Positions 47,014-59,383 of a DNA stretch of 64,000 nt are shown piece after piece; the first letter of the stretch is position 1, and every line of letters begins with the position of its first letter. The stretch is from Ardenticatenaceae bacterium (lineage in GTDB: Bacteria; Chloroflexota; Anaerolineae; Promineifilales; Promineifilaceae). The notes beneath the pieces are model-generated. The model searched no databases. It worked only from the letters and a program-made list of their open reading frames with translations, and was not told where the DNA came from. Where the stretch lies: the NCBI GenBank assembly GCA_020634395.1, contig JACKBU010000002.1:124001-188000 (forward strand). Reading direction: 5' to 3'. The position numbers and the translations under genes are program-made.

Positions 47014-48018
47014 TTGAAAGGATACCGAAGATACTTCGTAGGCAAGTTCCTTTGGTTTTGTATCACGCTAGTGGCGGCGTTCATCCTAAATTTCACCTTA
47101 CCGCGCCTGATGCCCGGAGATCCCGTGGCGGCAATCGTATCCAGACTGGCCCAAGGAATGTCCAATACAACCGGTGTTCAAGCGATTTATGAGCAATATG
47201 CAGAATTGTTTGGCACAAACAGGCCTATGCTTGAACAGTTTGTTCTGTACTTAAGGAACGTGGCACAGGGCAACTTTGGCTTCTCATTTAGTCAGTATCC
47301 CAGGACAGTGGCCGATGTTCTCAGGGCTTCCCTCTGGTGGACGATCATCTTGCAGTTTCCGGCCATCATAGTCGGTTGGATTGTTGGCAATACACTCGGC
47401 GCCATGGCGGCTTATCGCAAGGGCGGCTTTGATAAAGTCCTTATGCCGATCAGCATTTTTATGAGCAGCTTGCCTGCTTTTGGCATGGCGGTTGTCTTGT
47501 TAGTTCTCTTTGGCGTTACTTTGAAGTGGCTTCCGACTTCTGGTGGTTATGGATTTGATCTGATTCCTAATCTGAGCGGTAGATTCATCTGGTCTATGTT
47601 CGTCCATTACCAGCTGCCATTCTGGTCAATTGTGCTGGTTACAATTGGCGGCCAGGCAATTGGTATGCGTTCCATGGCTATTTATGAACTCAACGCAGAT
47701 TACGTGAGATACAGCCGTTTCATGGGCATTAAGGATCGCAAGATTGTCGGGTATGTGTTTCGGAACGCTGTGCTTCCCCAAATCACTGGTTTGGCTTTAG
47801 CAATTGGAACGATGGTGAGTGGGGCTTTGGTGGCAGAGATTATTTTTAGCTATCCAGGGCTAGGTACAACACTGCTAACGGCCATTCGCGGACAGGACTA
47901 CCCGCTTATCTCTGCCACAACACTCATCATCACTATCATGGTCCTAGTAGCCAACTTTGCTATCGAGATCCTTTACGGCTTCCTTGATCCACGCATTAAA
48001 GCAGCGCAGGCTGACTAG
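47014..48018 (+). CDS. OppB/DppB-type ABC permease
   Basis: A 334-residue protein with six helices. The N-terminal helix is followed by the typical extracytoplasmic loop (FGTNRPMLEQFVLYLRNVAQGNFGFSF), and the EAA region is YELNADYVRYSRFMGIKDRKI. The last helices include IIFSYPGLGTTLLTAIRGQDYP, a hallmark of DppB/OppB proteins. The start is TTG with a strong GGAGGAGG upstream. The gene is clearly more AT-rich than most of the window. It forms the membrane channel with the next gene. Confidence 0.9.
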   Translation: MKGYRRYFVGKFLWFCITLVAAFILNFTLPRLMPGDPVAAIVSRLAQGMSNTTGVQAIYEQYAELFGTNRPMLEQFVLYLRNVAQGNFGFSFSQYPRTVADVLRASLWWTIILQFPAIIVGWIVGNTLGAMAAYRKGGFDKVLMPISIFMSSLPAFGMAVVLLVLFGVTLKWLPTSGGYGFDLIPNLSGRFIWSMFVHYQLPFWSIVLVTIGGQAIGMRSMAIYELNADYVRYSRFMGIKDRKIVGYVFRNAVLPQITGLALAIGTMVSGALVAEIIFSYPGLGTTLLTAIRGQDYPLISATTLIITIMVLVANFAIEILYGFLDPRIKAAQAD

Positions 48019-48032
48019 GGGAAGATGTTGCC

Positions 48033-49283
48033 ATGAGACACTTAACTCGACAAGTTTTTAACTCCGGTAAATTTGTGGTCGGCTTTTCCATCTTTGTAGG
48101 AATTTTGCTGATCGTGATCATTTACCCCATCCTCTTCCCTTATCCGCCGCTAGAGATTATTGGACAAGGTAACTTCTTTCCCCCCGGTCTCTACGTGAAT
48201 GTCTACGACAGCATCTTTACATCCCACTACATCTTGAATCTGGATGACGCCACTGCAAACCGAATTGCCAGCAAGCTGGACAGCGAGGATCGCCTTGCCA
48301 TTCAGAAATGGCTTACAGCATCTGGATTTCCAGAAAGTGAAATTGATATTGAGAATACCGCCCAGCTTCTTGATCAATGGACAAACAATTTTGATCCTAC
48401 GAAGCGGTTCCCCGGAATGACTAACGCGGACCGTAATTACTTTATCCGGCTCAACAACTCGCTTAAGGGCCTTCTGTCAACTGAAGGCGCGATTATTGCC
48501 GTGGAAAATCCGGAAACCGCTTCTTTGGAAGAAGCAGGTGTTGTAGCCCAGAACGATTACATCGTTGTCAACGAGGTTCCCAATGTTCGCCTTTTACCGC
48601 TGGGCACGGATAACTTTGGTAGAGACGTACTGACTGAATTGGTGGCAGCAACCAAAGTGTCGTTGATTATTGGCTTCGTTGCGGGCAGCATAGCCACGCT
48701 TATTGGCTTAATTTTAGGACTGCTGTCCGGCTATATCGGGGGCCAGGTCGATGACGTGATCATGTTTTTCACGAACCTTTTGACAGTCATTCCCAGTTTT
48801 GTCTTGTTAATCCTGATTTCATTCAGCATAGGGCAAGAACAGCGAGGCGCTTTTACCATTGCCGTGGTAATTGGGCTTACCTCCTGGGTATGGACCACCA
48901 GGGCGGTACGGTCGCAGGTGATTTCACTACGCAACCGCGACCACGTCAACCTGTCGAAGCTGTCTGGGCACTCCATCTCTTACATTATCATTGCCGACAT
49001 CCTTCCTTACATCGCATCGTACGTCGTAATGGCGCTGATCCTGCAGATTTCTTCGGCAATTTTAGCTGAGGCGGGGCTGTCGATTTTAGGACTTGGTCCC
49101 CGAACGACAGAAGTGGCAACGCTAGGACTCATGTTGAACTGGGCATTGATCTATCAGGCACCGATCCTGGGCTATTGGTGGGCATTTTACCCCGTCATTA
49201 TTGTGATTGCCCTGATTGCTTTTTCGCTGAACTTGATGAACACAGGTCTTGACCAGGTGTTCAATCCGGCCTTAAGAGAGTAG
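48033..49283 (+). CDS. OppC/DppC-type ABC permease with enlarged external loop
   Basis: A 416-residue protein. After the first helix (about 14-36) a helical segment of about 150 residues precedes the family block LLPLGTDNFGRDVLTELVAATKVSL. Ordinary OppC proteins have a much shorter loop here. The core contains IGLILGLLSGYIGGQVDDVIM and an EAA region (RNRDHVNLSKLSGHSISYII) lacking the canonical EAA triplet. The extra loop lies outside the membrane and could contact the binding protein or the sugar. The gene is 14 bp after its partner permease, AT-rich, and free of ACGGCCGT. Confidence 0.88.
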   Translation: MRHLTRQVFNSGKFVVGFSIFVGILLIVIIYPILFPYPPLEIIGQGNFFPPGLYVNVYDSIFTSHYILNLDDATANRIASKLDSEDRLAIQKWLTASGFPESEIDIENTAQLLDQWTNNFDPTKRFPGMTNADRNYFIRLNNSLKGLLSTEGAIIAVENPETASLEEAGVVAQNDYIVVNEVPNVRLLPLGTDNFGRDVLTELVAATKVSLIIGFVAGSIATLIGLILGLLSGYIGGQVDDVIMFFTNLLTVIPSFVLLILISFSIGQEQRGAFTIAVVIGLTSWVWTTRAVRSQVISLRNRDHVNLSKLSGHSISYIIIADILPYIASYVVMALILQISSAILAEAGLSILGLGPRTTEVATLGLMLNWALIYQAPILGYWWAFYPVIIVIALIAFSLNLMNTGLDQVFNPALRE

Positions 49284-49291
49284 GTGGTTTT

Positions 49292-50314
49292 ATGTCAGAT
49301 GCAATATTAGAAGTCAGGGAACTGACAACTAAGTACATTACCCGGTTCCAGGAAGATGTTTATGCTGTGGACCATGTTTCCTTAAAGGTCGAAGAAGGAA
49401 AGTCACTGGGAATCGCCGGTGAATCTGGCTGCGGCAAATCCACGCTAGCCCTCAGCCTGATGGGGTATTACTTTCCGCCTCTGCACTACACCAGCGGAGA
49501 AATCATTATTGATGGGCAAAATATCTCGGGAATGAAGCCTGATGACGTGCGTAAATCGATCTTGGGCAAAGAGATAGCCTATATTCCCCAGGCCGCGATG
49601 AACGCGCTCAATCCCACTCAAAAGGTGATTGATTTTATTGAACACGTCATTGAAGCTCATAATCCATCTGCTACCAAGAATGAGATTTATGACCTTGCCA
49701 AGAGACTTTTCGAGGCGCTGGGGCTGCCCGCTGAGGTACTACAGAAATATCCTGTTGAATTGTCGGGCGGCATGAAACAACGTACGGTAATCGCTATTTC
49801 TGTTCTCCTTTCGCCGCTGGTACTGATCGCCGATGAGCCTTCCTCGGCGCTCGATGTGACTTCGCAGAAGATGGTGATCAAGATGCTGCGAAATCTGATG
49901 GATAAGGGCTATATCAAGGCGATGATTTTCATCACGCATGAATTACCCCTGCTTTACAACGTAACGGACGATATTATGGTGATGTATGCAGGCCAGGTAG
50001 TGGAAATGGCCAGCGCCGAAAAAGCGGTCTTCGATCCACTGCATCCATACTCTAAAGGCTTAATGGGGTCAATCATTGTGCCGGAGGAGGGTCTGCGAGA
50101 TGTGAAACTGACGGCCATTCCTGGAGTCCCGCCTAATCTGAAAAAACCGCCATCTGGCTGCCGGTTTGCGGCACGCTGCAAGTATGTTCAGGCAGAGTGT
50201 ACAGCGACTTCTATCCCTCTTCGCGATATAGGCAACGGCCGTGCCTATCGCTGTATCTTTTCCGAAGCAGAGTTGAGAGAAAAGTATGATAGGGAGGCTC
50301 GTAACAATGGCTGA
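49292..50314 (+). CDS. OppD/DppD-type ABC ATPase
   Basis: A 340-residue protein with Walker A GESGCGKST (43-51), Q-loop in AYIPQAAMNALNPTQ, signature LSGGMKQR, Walker B VLIADEPSSALD and H-loop FITHELPLL. The oligopeptide/dipeptide C-terminal extension with its Cys-rich FAARCKYVQAEC segment, an iron-sulfur-like motif of this family, is present. It hydrolyses ATP with OppF to drive import. The last bases contain the first ACGGCCGT seen after the importer's AT-rich part. It overlaps the next gene by 8 bp. Confidence 0.92.
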   Translation: MSDAILEVRELTTKYITRFQEDVYAVDHVSLKVEEGKSLGIAGESGCGKSTLALSLMGYYFPPLHYTSGEIIIDGQNISGMKPDDVRKSILGKEIAYIPQAAMNALNPTQKVIDFIEHVIEAHNPSATKNEIYDLAKRLFEALGLPAEVLQKYPVELSGGMKQRTVIAISVLLSPLVLIADEPSSALDVTSQKMVIKMLRNLMDKGYIKAMIFITHELPLLYNVTDDIMVMYAGQVVEMASAEKAVFDPLHPYSKGLMGSIIVPEEGLRDVKLTAIPGVPPNLKKPPSGCRFAARCKYVQAECTATSIPLRDIGNGRAYRCIFSEAELREKYDREARNNG

Positions 50315-51119
50315 CGAAAGAAAACTGTGCTTGAGCGGGACAGGAATAACCAAAGTCTTTGGCATTGGCCGAAACAAAACGACGGCCGTTAACCATGTAG
50401 ACTTCAATTTCTATGAAGGCGAGATCATCTCTATCGTGGGCGAATCTGGCAGTGGAAAGACCACACTGGCCAAGATGCTTCTCGGTCTCATTAATCCCAC
50501 TGAAGGCGAAATTTACTTCCAGGGCGTCAAGCGCGACATCAGTTCCCACCGCAAAAAAAAGGAATACTGGAAAAACATCCAGGCCATCTTCCAAGATCCC
50601 TTTTCCTCGTACAACATCTTCCGCAAGATTGATTCTGTGCTGCTGGACTGCATCCACATGCGCGGCGGTCGCGGACTGCCCTATGACCAAAAAGTAGAGC
50701 TGATGACGGAAGCGTGCAGGTTCGTCAACCTGAAGTTTGATGAGCTGACGAACAAGTACCCCTTTGAGCTTTCTGGCGGGCAGCAGCAGCGCTTGATGAT
50801 TGCGCGCATCTTTCTGTTGAAGCCGCAGATATTGCTGGCGGACGAACCCACTTCAATGATCGATGCCTGTTCGCGCGCCACGATTCTAGACATGCTTATG
50901 CAGTTGAGAGACGAAATCGGGATGACGCCCATTTTCATCACCCATGATATCGGCCTGGCGTACTATGTATCCGACACCGTGTACATTATGGAAAAAGGGG
51001 AATTTGTGGAGAAAGGATCCGCCGACGAAGTGATCTTGCATCCCAAAGAGCCCTATACACGGCGCCTGATCAGTGATGTTCCCAAGATCTATGAAGAGTG
51101 GGATCTATCGACCGTGTAA
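50307..51119 (+). CDS. OppF/DppF-type ABC ATPase
   Basis: A 270-residue protein with Walker A GESGSGKTT, Q-loop QAIFQDPFSSYN, signature LSGGQQQRLMIARIF, Walker B ILLADEPTSMID and FITHDIGLAYY. It lacks the full oligo_HPY C-terminal extension of longer OppF proteins, ending soon after YTRRLISDVP. The ATG at 50307 is chosen because GGAGG lies in front of it; an upstream in-frame ATG at 50286 is less well placed. It is the last importer gene; a 160-bp gap separates it from the deacetylase. Confidence 0.9.
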   Translation: MADERKLCLSGTGITKVFGIGRNKTTAVNHVDFNFYEGEIISIVGESGSGKTTLAKMLLGLINPTEGEIYFQGVKRDISSHRKKKEYWKNIQAIFQDPFSSYNIFRKIDSVLLDCIHMRGGRGLPYDQKVELMTEACRFVNLKFDELTNKYPFELSGGQQQRLMIARIFLLKPQILLADEPTSMIDACSRATILDMLMQLRDEIGMTPIFITHDIGLAYYVSDTVYIMEKGEFVEKGSADEVILHPKEPYTRRLISDVPKIYEEWDLSTV

Positions 51120-51283
51120 CGAAGCCTTCCAGATCTTGCATCCGGTTTCTCTACTGACTTCAGATCTTCGGTTTTTAGGCCGAGGTCAGCCAGTGGATGG
51201 GCGAGAGCTTGCAGCATAACCTGGATAGGCCAGTGACTGCAGCGGATAGCCCAGAGCGTTAAGAAAAAAACAGGGATATGGGC

Positions 51284-52138
51284 ATGTCGTCCGATAGCCA
51301 AACGAACCGGCTGCTTGGGTATCCGGCTGATAAACGCTTGCTGATCATCAATGCCGATGATTTCGGGATGTGCCATGCGGTAAACGAGGCCATTACAGGT
51401 CTGTTGCTAAATGGCATCGTCCAGTCTACAACCTTGATGGTCCCCTGCCCCTGGGCGTTGCATGGCATGCACTTCCTCACAGACCATCCCGAAATCCCGT
51501 TTGGTGTGCACTTAACCGTTATCTCCGACTGGGAAGATTACCGTTGGGGGCCTATCACTTCCCGGGATAAGGTGCCAACCCTCGTTAACAAAGAAGGCTA
51601 TTTTTATAACTTTGATGATATGCCCAAATTTCTGGCTCAGGTAAGTCTGGATGAACTCGAAATGGAGTTCAGGGCGCAGATCGAAACTGTCCTGCGCGCC
51701 GGACTAAAGCCTACACACCTGGATTGGCATTCGCTGCGGCTAAACGGCCGTACCAACATCCTGAGGCTCATGCTAAAGCTGGCCAGAGAGTATGGCCTGG
51801 CCCTCCGGGTAGCTGGACGCTCCTGGATTGAAGAAGTCCAGAGCCTGGGTCTACCTACCAACGACCACGACTTTCTTGACAGTTACCTTCTTGATCCGGC
51901 CGATAAATTTGCCAGTTTCGCGCGACTGTTACGTGAGCTGCCGGCCGGGCTGAACGAGTGGGCAGTTCATCCCGGTCTGGCCAACGCGGAACTACGAGCC
52001 ATTGACCCGGACAGCGCCCACTTTCGCCAGGCAGATTATGACTTTTTGCTGTCACCGCAAGCCCCAGACGTTATCGATCAAGAAGGCATCGTCCTCCTCG
52101 ACTACCGAGCTTTACAGGACGTTTGGAAACAAAAGTAA
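51284..52138 (+). CDS. YdjC/ChbG-like carbohydrate deacetylase
   Basis: A 284-residue protein of the YdjC family. Metal and catalytic residues are visible in LIINADDFGMCHAVNEA, FGVHLTVISDW and THLDWHSLR, and the C-terminal WAVHPGL is typical. ChbG removes one acetyl group from chitobiose-type sugars; other homologues have unknown substrates. The chosen ATG has AGGGA 7 nt upstream. It opens the enzyme part of the locus, 18 bp before the first GH3 gene, so an acetylated beta-linked oligosaccharide is a plausible substrate. Confidence 0.85.
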   Translation: MSSDSQTNRLLGYPADKRLLIINADDFGMCHAVNEAITGLLLNGIVQSTTLMVPCPWALHGMHFLTDHPEIPFGVHLTVISDWEDYRWGPITSRDKVPTLVNKEGYFYNFDDMPKFLAQVSLDELEMEFRAQIETVLRAGLKPTHLDWHSLRLNGRTNILRLMLKLAREYGLALRVAGRSWIEEVQSLGLPTNDHDFLDSYLLDPADKFASFARLLRELPAGLNEWAVHPGLANAELRAIDPDSAHFRQADYDFLLSPQAPDVIDQEGIVLLDYRALQDVWKQK

Positions 52139-52156
52139 ATTAACAGGAAAACAACC

Positions 52157-54442
52157 ATGAATATACAAACCCTAATCGACCAAATGACACTCGAAGAGAA
52201 AGCAGCGCTCTGCACCGGGGCCAGTGCCTGGTCCACCACGCCCATCGAACGCCTCGGCGTGCCGGAAATGATCGTCTCCGATGGGCCGCACGGCGTCCGG
52301 CGCGTGCCTGATGTCCACGAAATGGCCCTGGGCAGCCTGCCGGCCACCTGCTTCCCCACCGCCTCCTGCGTGGCCTCCACCTGGGACGTTGACCTGATTC
52401 GCCAGATGGGCGAAGCCCTGGCCGAGGAATGTATCGCCCTCAACGTCGATGTGCTTCTTGGCCCCGGCGCCAACATGAAACGCTCCCCACTGGGCGGCCG
52501 CAACTTTGAATACTTCTCCGAAGACCCCTTCCTGGCCGGAGAGCTGGCCGCCAACTTCATCAACGGCGTACAGAGTAAAGGCGTGGGCACTTCGCTCAAG
52601 CATTACGCCGCCAACAACCAGGAATTCCAGCGCTTCAGCATCAGCGCCGCAGTCGACGAGCGCACGCTGCGCGAAATCTACCTGCCCGCCTTTGAAAAAG
52701 CAGTCAAACAGGCCCAACCGTGGACAGTGATGTGCGCCTACAACAAAGTCAACGGTACATTTGCCTCGCAGCACCATCGTCTGCTCACCGACATTCTCAA
52801 GGACGAATGGGGGTTTGAAGGGCTGGTTGTCTCTGACTGGGGCGCCGTGCGCGACCGGGTAGCGGCCCTAAAGGGCGGGCTGGATTGGGAAATGCCCGGT
52901 CCGCAGGAACGGCGCGTCCAGGAAGTGGTCGAGGCGGTGCGCTCTGGCGATCTGGACGAAGCAGTACTGGATGAATCGGTGCGCCGCATCCTACGCATTG
53001 TCTGCATGGCCGCCGAGACACCTAAAGGCGGCAACTTTGACGTGGAAGGGCATCACCAACTGGCACGCCACATTGCCGCCGAAGGCATGGTCCTGCTCAA
53101 AAACAATGGCTTGCTGCCTCTCAAGGAGCCGCAGCACATCGCCGTCATCGGCCGTTCGGCCGAACACGCCCACTTCCAGGGCGGCGGCAGCTCCCACATC
53201 AATCCCACGAAAGTGGCCGTGCCCTTCAAGGAACTGCAAGTCCAGGCCGGGCATGCCGAACTGACCTACGCGGAGGGTTATCCAACCGACAACTCCTTCC
53301 GTCAGGATATGATCGACCAGGCCGTGGCGTTGGCCGTGGCGGCGGACGTGGCCGTGCTCTATATTGCCCTGCCAACCTTCAAGGAGTCGGAAGGCTATGA
53401 CCGGACGGACCTGGACCTGACGGAGCAGCAGATCGCTCTCATTAAGGCCGTTTCCGCTGTGCAGCCCAACACCGTCGTCATCCTCAACAATGGCGCCCCC
53501 GTCGTGATGAACGCCTGGATGGACGGCGTAGCGGCCATACTCGAAGGCTGGATGATGGGCCAGGCAGGCGGCGCAGCCATCGCCGATGTGCTCTTTGGCC
53601 GGGTCAATCCCAGCGGCAAACTGGCCGAGACCTTCCCACTCAAGCTGTCCGACACCCCGGCGTATCTCAACTGGCCGGGCGGCGCCGGCGAAGTGCGCTA
53701 CGGCGAAGGTCTGTTCATTGGCTATCGCTACTACGACGCCAAAGAGATGCCGGTGCAGTTCCCCTTTGGCTATGGGCTGAGCTACACCAGCTTTGCCTAC
53801 AGCAACCCCCAGGTTTCGTCCACGACCTTTAAGGATGTGGAGGGGGTGACGGTGGCGGTGGATGTGACCAACACGGGCGACGTGGCGGGCAAGGAGACTG
53901 TCCAGGTCTACGTCCACGACCGGGAGTCGGGGTTGATACGGCCGTATAAAGAGCTGAAAGGCTTTGCCAAGGTCGATCTGCAGCCCGGCGAGACCAAAAC
54001 GGTTTCCATCCCGCTCGATTTCCGCGCCTTTGCCTACTATCACCCGGAATACCGGCAGTGGATTACCGAGGACGGGCAGTTCGACATCCTGATAGGGGCT
54101 TCGGCCGCCGATATTCGCCACAGCCTGACAGTGACGCTGGAATCCACGCTGGATCTACCCTGTATTTTGGACAAGGAATCGACGATCCGCGAGTGGATGG
54201 CCGACCCGCGCGGCCGAGCGGTCTTTGGTCCTTTCTACGCCCAGATGGAAGCGGAAGCGCGCAAAATGTTTGGCGGCGGCGACGAGCGGTATGGCAACGA
54301 TGGCGCCATCGGCATGGACATTATGGAGATGTTTAACGATATGCCCCTGGTGAGTGTGCTGATGTTCCAGCAGCAGGCGCTGCCGGTGCATCCCGAAGAT
54401 ATGGTTGCCGGTTTGCTGCAGCAGGTGCACAACGAAATCTAG
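52157..54442 (+). CDS. GH3 beta-glycosidase, copy 1
   Basis: A 761-residue protein with no signal peptide, so cytoplasmic. The TIM-barrel part has SDGPHGVRR, SLKHYAANNQE (Lys148, His149) and the nucleophile Asp227 in LVVSDWGAV. Then follow the alpha/beta sandwich (EGMVLLKNNGLLPL, GGGSSHINP) and a fibronectin-type-III-like C-terminus (VQVYVHDRESGLI, GFAKVDLQPGETKTVSIPL). This matches GH3 beta-glucosidases or related exo-enzymes. It is a close paralogue of the GH3 at 56989 with identical length. Specificity may be glucose, xylose or another beta-sugar. Confidence 0.92.
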   Translation: MNIQTLIDQMTLEEKAALCTGASAWSTTPIERLGVPEMIVSDGPHGVRRVPDVHEMALGSLPATCFPTASCVASTWDVDLIRQMGEALAEECIALNVDVLLGPGANMKRSPLGGRNFEYFSEDPFLAGELAANFINGVQSKGVGTSLKHYAANNQEFQRFSISAAVDERTLREIYLPAFEKAVKQAQPWTVMCAYNKVNGTFASQHHRLLTDILKDEWGFEGLVVSDWGAVRDRVAALKGGLDWEMPGPQERRVQEVVEAVRSGDLDEAVLDESVRRILRIVCMAAETPKGGNFDVEGHHQLARHIAAEGMVLLKNNGLLPLKEPQHIAVIGRSAEHAHFQGGGSSHINPTKVAVPFKELQVQAGHAELTYAEGYPTDNSFRQDMIDQAVALAVAADVAVLYIALPTFKESEGYDRTDLDLTEQQIALIKAVSAVQPNTVVILNNGAPVVMNAWMDGVAAILEGWMMGQAGGAAIADVLFGRVNPSGKLAETFPLKLSDTPAYLNWPGGAGEVRYGEGLFIGYRYYDAKEMPVQFPFGYGLSYTSFAYSNPQVSSTTFKDVEGVTVAVDVTNTGDVAGKETVQVYVHDRESGLIRPYKELKGFAKVDLQPGETKTVSIPLDFRAFAYYHPEYRQWITEDGQFDILIGASAADIRHSLTVTLESTLDLPCILDKESTIREWMADPRGRAVFGPFYAQMEAEARKMFGGGDERYGNDGAIGMDIMEMFNDMPLVSVLMFQQQALPVHPEDMVAGLLQQVHNEI

Positions 54443-54497
54443 AACTAACGGGCAGAGCGAGAGATTTACCTCTCCTCTTGCTGTGAAGGATACAAAC

Positions 54498-56951
<2,454 letters not shown>

Positions 56952-56988
56952 CACAACCTGACTGCCTCTGCGGGAAAAGGAGTCTGTC

Positions 56989-59274
56989 ATGACAGACGTT
57001 GAATCAATCGTCTCCCAAATGACACTGGAAGAAAAAGCGGCGCTTTGTACAGGAGCCAGCGCCTGGTCCACGACTCCTGTGTTGCGGCTAAATCTGCCGG
57101 AACTTATCGTCTCGGATGGTCCGCACGGCATCCGTCGCCAGCCGGAAATACATACGCTGGTTTTAAAAAGCTTCCCTGCCACCTGTTTCCCTACGGCCTC
57201 CAGTTTGGCCGCCACCTGGGACGTCGATCTGTTGTACGAGATGGGGCAGGCTCTGGCTGAAGAAGCCACCGCTCTGAAAGTTGACGTGATACTTGGCCCG
57301 GGCGTGAACATAAAACGCACGCCGCTGTGTGGCCGTAATTTTGAATATTTTTCCGAAGATCCCTATCTGGCCGGTGAACTGGCCGCCAGCCTGATTAATG
57401 GCATTCAAAGCAAAGGTGTGGGTACGTCTTTAAAGCATTTTACGGCCAACAATCAGGAATTCGAGCGTTTTTCGATCAGCGCTGAGATGGATGAGCGAAC
57501 GCTGCGGGAGATCTATTTGCCAGCGTTTGAAACGGCCGTTACCAAAGCCCAACCCTGGACCGTCATGTGCGCCTACAACAAAGTCAACGGCCAGTACGCT
57601 TCCGAAAACCATCGCCTGCTCACAGACATCCTCAAAAACGAATGGGGCTTTGCCGGCTTCGTCGTCTCCGATTGGGGCGCGGTGCATAACCGGGTAGCTT
57701 CCCTGCAAGCCGGCCTGGACCTGGAGATGCCCGGTCCCAAGCAGACACGGGTGAATGCCGTCATCGAAGCGGTGCGCGATGGCGTCTTGGATGAAGCCGT
57801 GCTGGACGAATCGGTGCGCCGCATCGTGGAAGTCGTTTGCCGGGCCGCGCTGACAGCCAAAGGCGGCGACTTTGACGTGGCGGCACACCATACTCTGGCT
57901 CGTAAAGTTGCCGCCGAAGGTATGGTGCTGCTTAAGAACGACGGCCTGCTGCCTCTGCAAAATCCGCAGCATATTGCCGTCGTTGGCCGGGCCGCGCAAA
58001 AAGCCCACTTCCAGGGCGGTGGCAGTTCACACATCAATCCCACGCAGGTGGATGTGCCCTTCAAGGAGCTGCAAAAATTGGCGGGCAACGCAGAATTAAG
58101 CTTTGCCCCTGGTTACCCGGAAGGGCCAGATTTTGAGCAGCGGTTCATCGACGAAGCCGTGGCCATCGCTCAGGTGGCCGATGTGGCGCTGCTGTTCATT
58201 GCCTTGCCCACCTTCAAAGAGTCTGAAGGCTATGATCGCCTGGACCTGGATTTGACGCGGCAGCAGGTGGCGCTGATTCAGGCGGTAACGGCCGTCCAGC
58301 CAAACACCGTCGTCATCCTCAATAACGGCGCGCCGGTTGTGGTCCGCGACTGGATCGACGGCACGGCAGCCGTGTTGGAGGCGTGGATGATGGGGCAGGC
58401 GGGCGGCGGCGCCATCGCCGACATTCTGTTTGGCAAAACCAATCCTTCCGGCAAACTGGCCGAAACGTACCCGGTTAAACTGGCCGACACGCCTGCCTAT
58501 CTCCACTTCCCCGGCGAAAACGGCGTGGTGCGCTATGGGGAAGGTCTGTTTATTGGCTACCGCTACTACGATTCTAAGGAAGTGCCGACCCAGTTCCCGT
58601 TCGGGTATGGATTAAGCTACACCACGTTTGCCTACAGCAAAGCCCGGGCCTCGGCAACAACTTTCAAAGATATCGACGGCGTCACTGTGGCTGTGGATGT
58701 GACCAATACAGGGCAGGTTGCTGGCAAAGAAGTGGTGCAAGTGTATGTGCATGATCGGAAAGCGCGGTTGGTACGGCCGTTCAAAGAACTCAAAGGCTTC
58801 GCCAAAGTAGACTTGCAGCCGGGCGAGACCAAAACGGTCACCATTCCGTTGAACTTCCGCGCCTTTGCTTACTATGATCCGGCCCATAAGCAGTGGGTAA
58901 CCGAAGATGGGCTGTTCGACATCATGATTGGCGCTTCAGTAGCCGACATCCGCAGCACCGTCACCGTCATGCTGCAATCCACCCTACACCTGCCTTCCGT
59001 TTTGCATCGTGAATCCACCGTTCGCGCCTGGCTGGAAGATCCCCTGGGCAAAGTCGCATTTGAGCCGATGTACCAGCAAATGATAGGGCAGTTAAATCGT
59101 GTTTTTGGCGGCAGCGAGCAGGGCAGCAGTGAAACAATCGGCATGGATATGAACGGCTTCTTGTTAGACATGCCGCTGCTAAGCATTCTCCACTTTCAGG
59201 AAGACGCCCTGACACAGCCAGCCGATGACATCGTCGACTTGCTGTTAGCCCAGGTGCACAGCATAAGCGGGTAA
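56989..59274 (+). CDS. GH3 beta-glycosidase, copy 2
   Basis: A 761-residue paralogue of the GH3 at 52157, with the same order of domains. Nucleophile Asp228 in FVVSDWGAV, SLKHFTANNQE (Lys149) and the FnIII-like tail are intact. Differences cluster in loops (LGSLPATCFPTASCVAS in copy 1 reads LKSFPATCFPTASSLAA here) and in the last 80 residues, so it may have a different specificity. AAGGAG lies 7 nt before the ATG. The two copies flank the GH2 gene, which suggests duplication followed by divergence rather than a recent tandem copy. Confidence 0.92.
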   Translation: MTDVESIVSQMTLEEKAALCTGASAWSTTPVLRLNLPELIVSDGPHGIRRQPEIHTLVLKSFPATCFPTASSLAATWDVDLLYEMGQALAEEATALKVDVILGPGVNIKRTPLCGRNFEYFSEDPYLAGELAASLINGIQSKGVGTSLKHFTANNQEFERFSISAEMDERTLREIYLPAFETAVTKAQPWTVMCAYNKVNGQYASENHRLLTDILKNEWGFAGFVVSDWGAVHNRVASLQAGLDLEMPGPKQTRVNAVIEAVRDGVLDEAVLDESVRRIVEVVCRAALTAKGGDFDVAAHHTLARKVAAEGMVLLKNDGLLPLQNPQHIAVVGRAAQKAHFQGGGSSHINPTQVDVPFKELQKLAGNAELSFAPGYPEGPDFEQRFIDEAVAIAQVADVALLFIALPTFKESEGYDRLDLDLTRQQVALIQAVTAVQPNTVVILNNGAPVVVRDWIDGTAAVLEAWMMGQAGGGAIADILFGKTNPSGKLAETYPVKLADTPAYLHFPGENGVVRYGEGLFIGYRYYDSKEVPTQFPFGYGLSYTTFAYSKARASATTFKDIDGVTVAVDVTNTGQVAGKEVVQVYVHDRKARLVRPFKELKGFAKVDLQPGETKTVTIPLNFRAFAYYDPAHKQWVTEDGLFDIMIGASVADIRSTVTVMLQSTLHLPSVLHRESTVRAWLEDPLGKVAFEPMYQQMIGQLNRVFGGSEQGSSETIGMDMNGFLLDMPLLSILHFQEDALTQPADDIVDLLLAQVHSISG

Positions 59275-59383
59275 GCCCCGACCAACTTTTTTAGAGTTTA
59301 GAACTGGCGCTGATGCCGGTTAGCCGTCGGGACGGAGAAAACGGCCATTGCCCGTGCTGCCACCTCCATAGAGGAACCATCAT

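Noticed and set aside
52991..54121. 376-codon minus-strand frame, with similar ones opposite GH2 and copy 2 of GH3
   Set aside because: Shadow of the GH3 gene; the paralogue has a corresponding but broken shadow, as expected for non-coding antisense.
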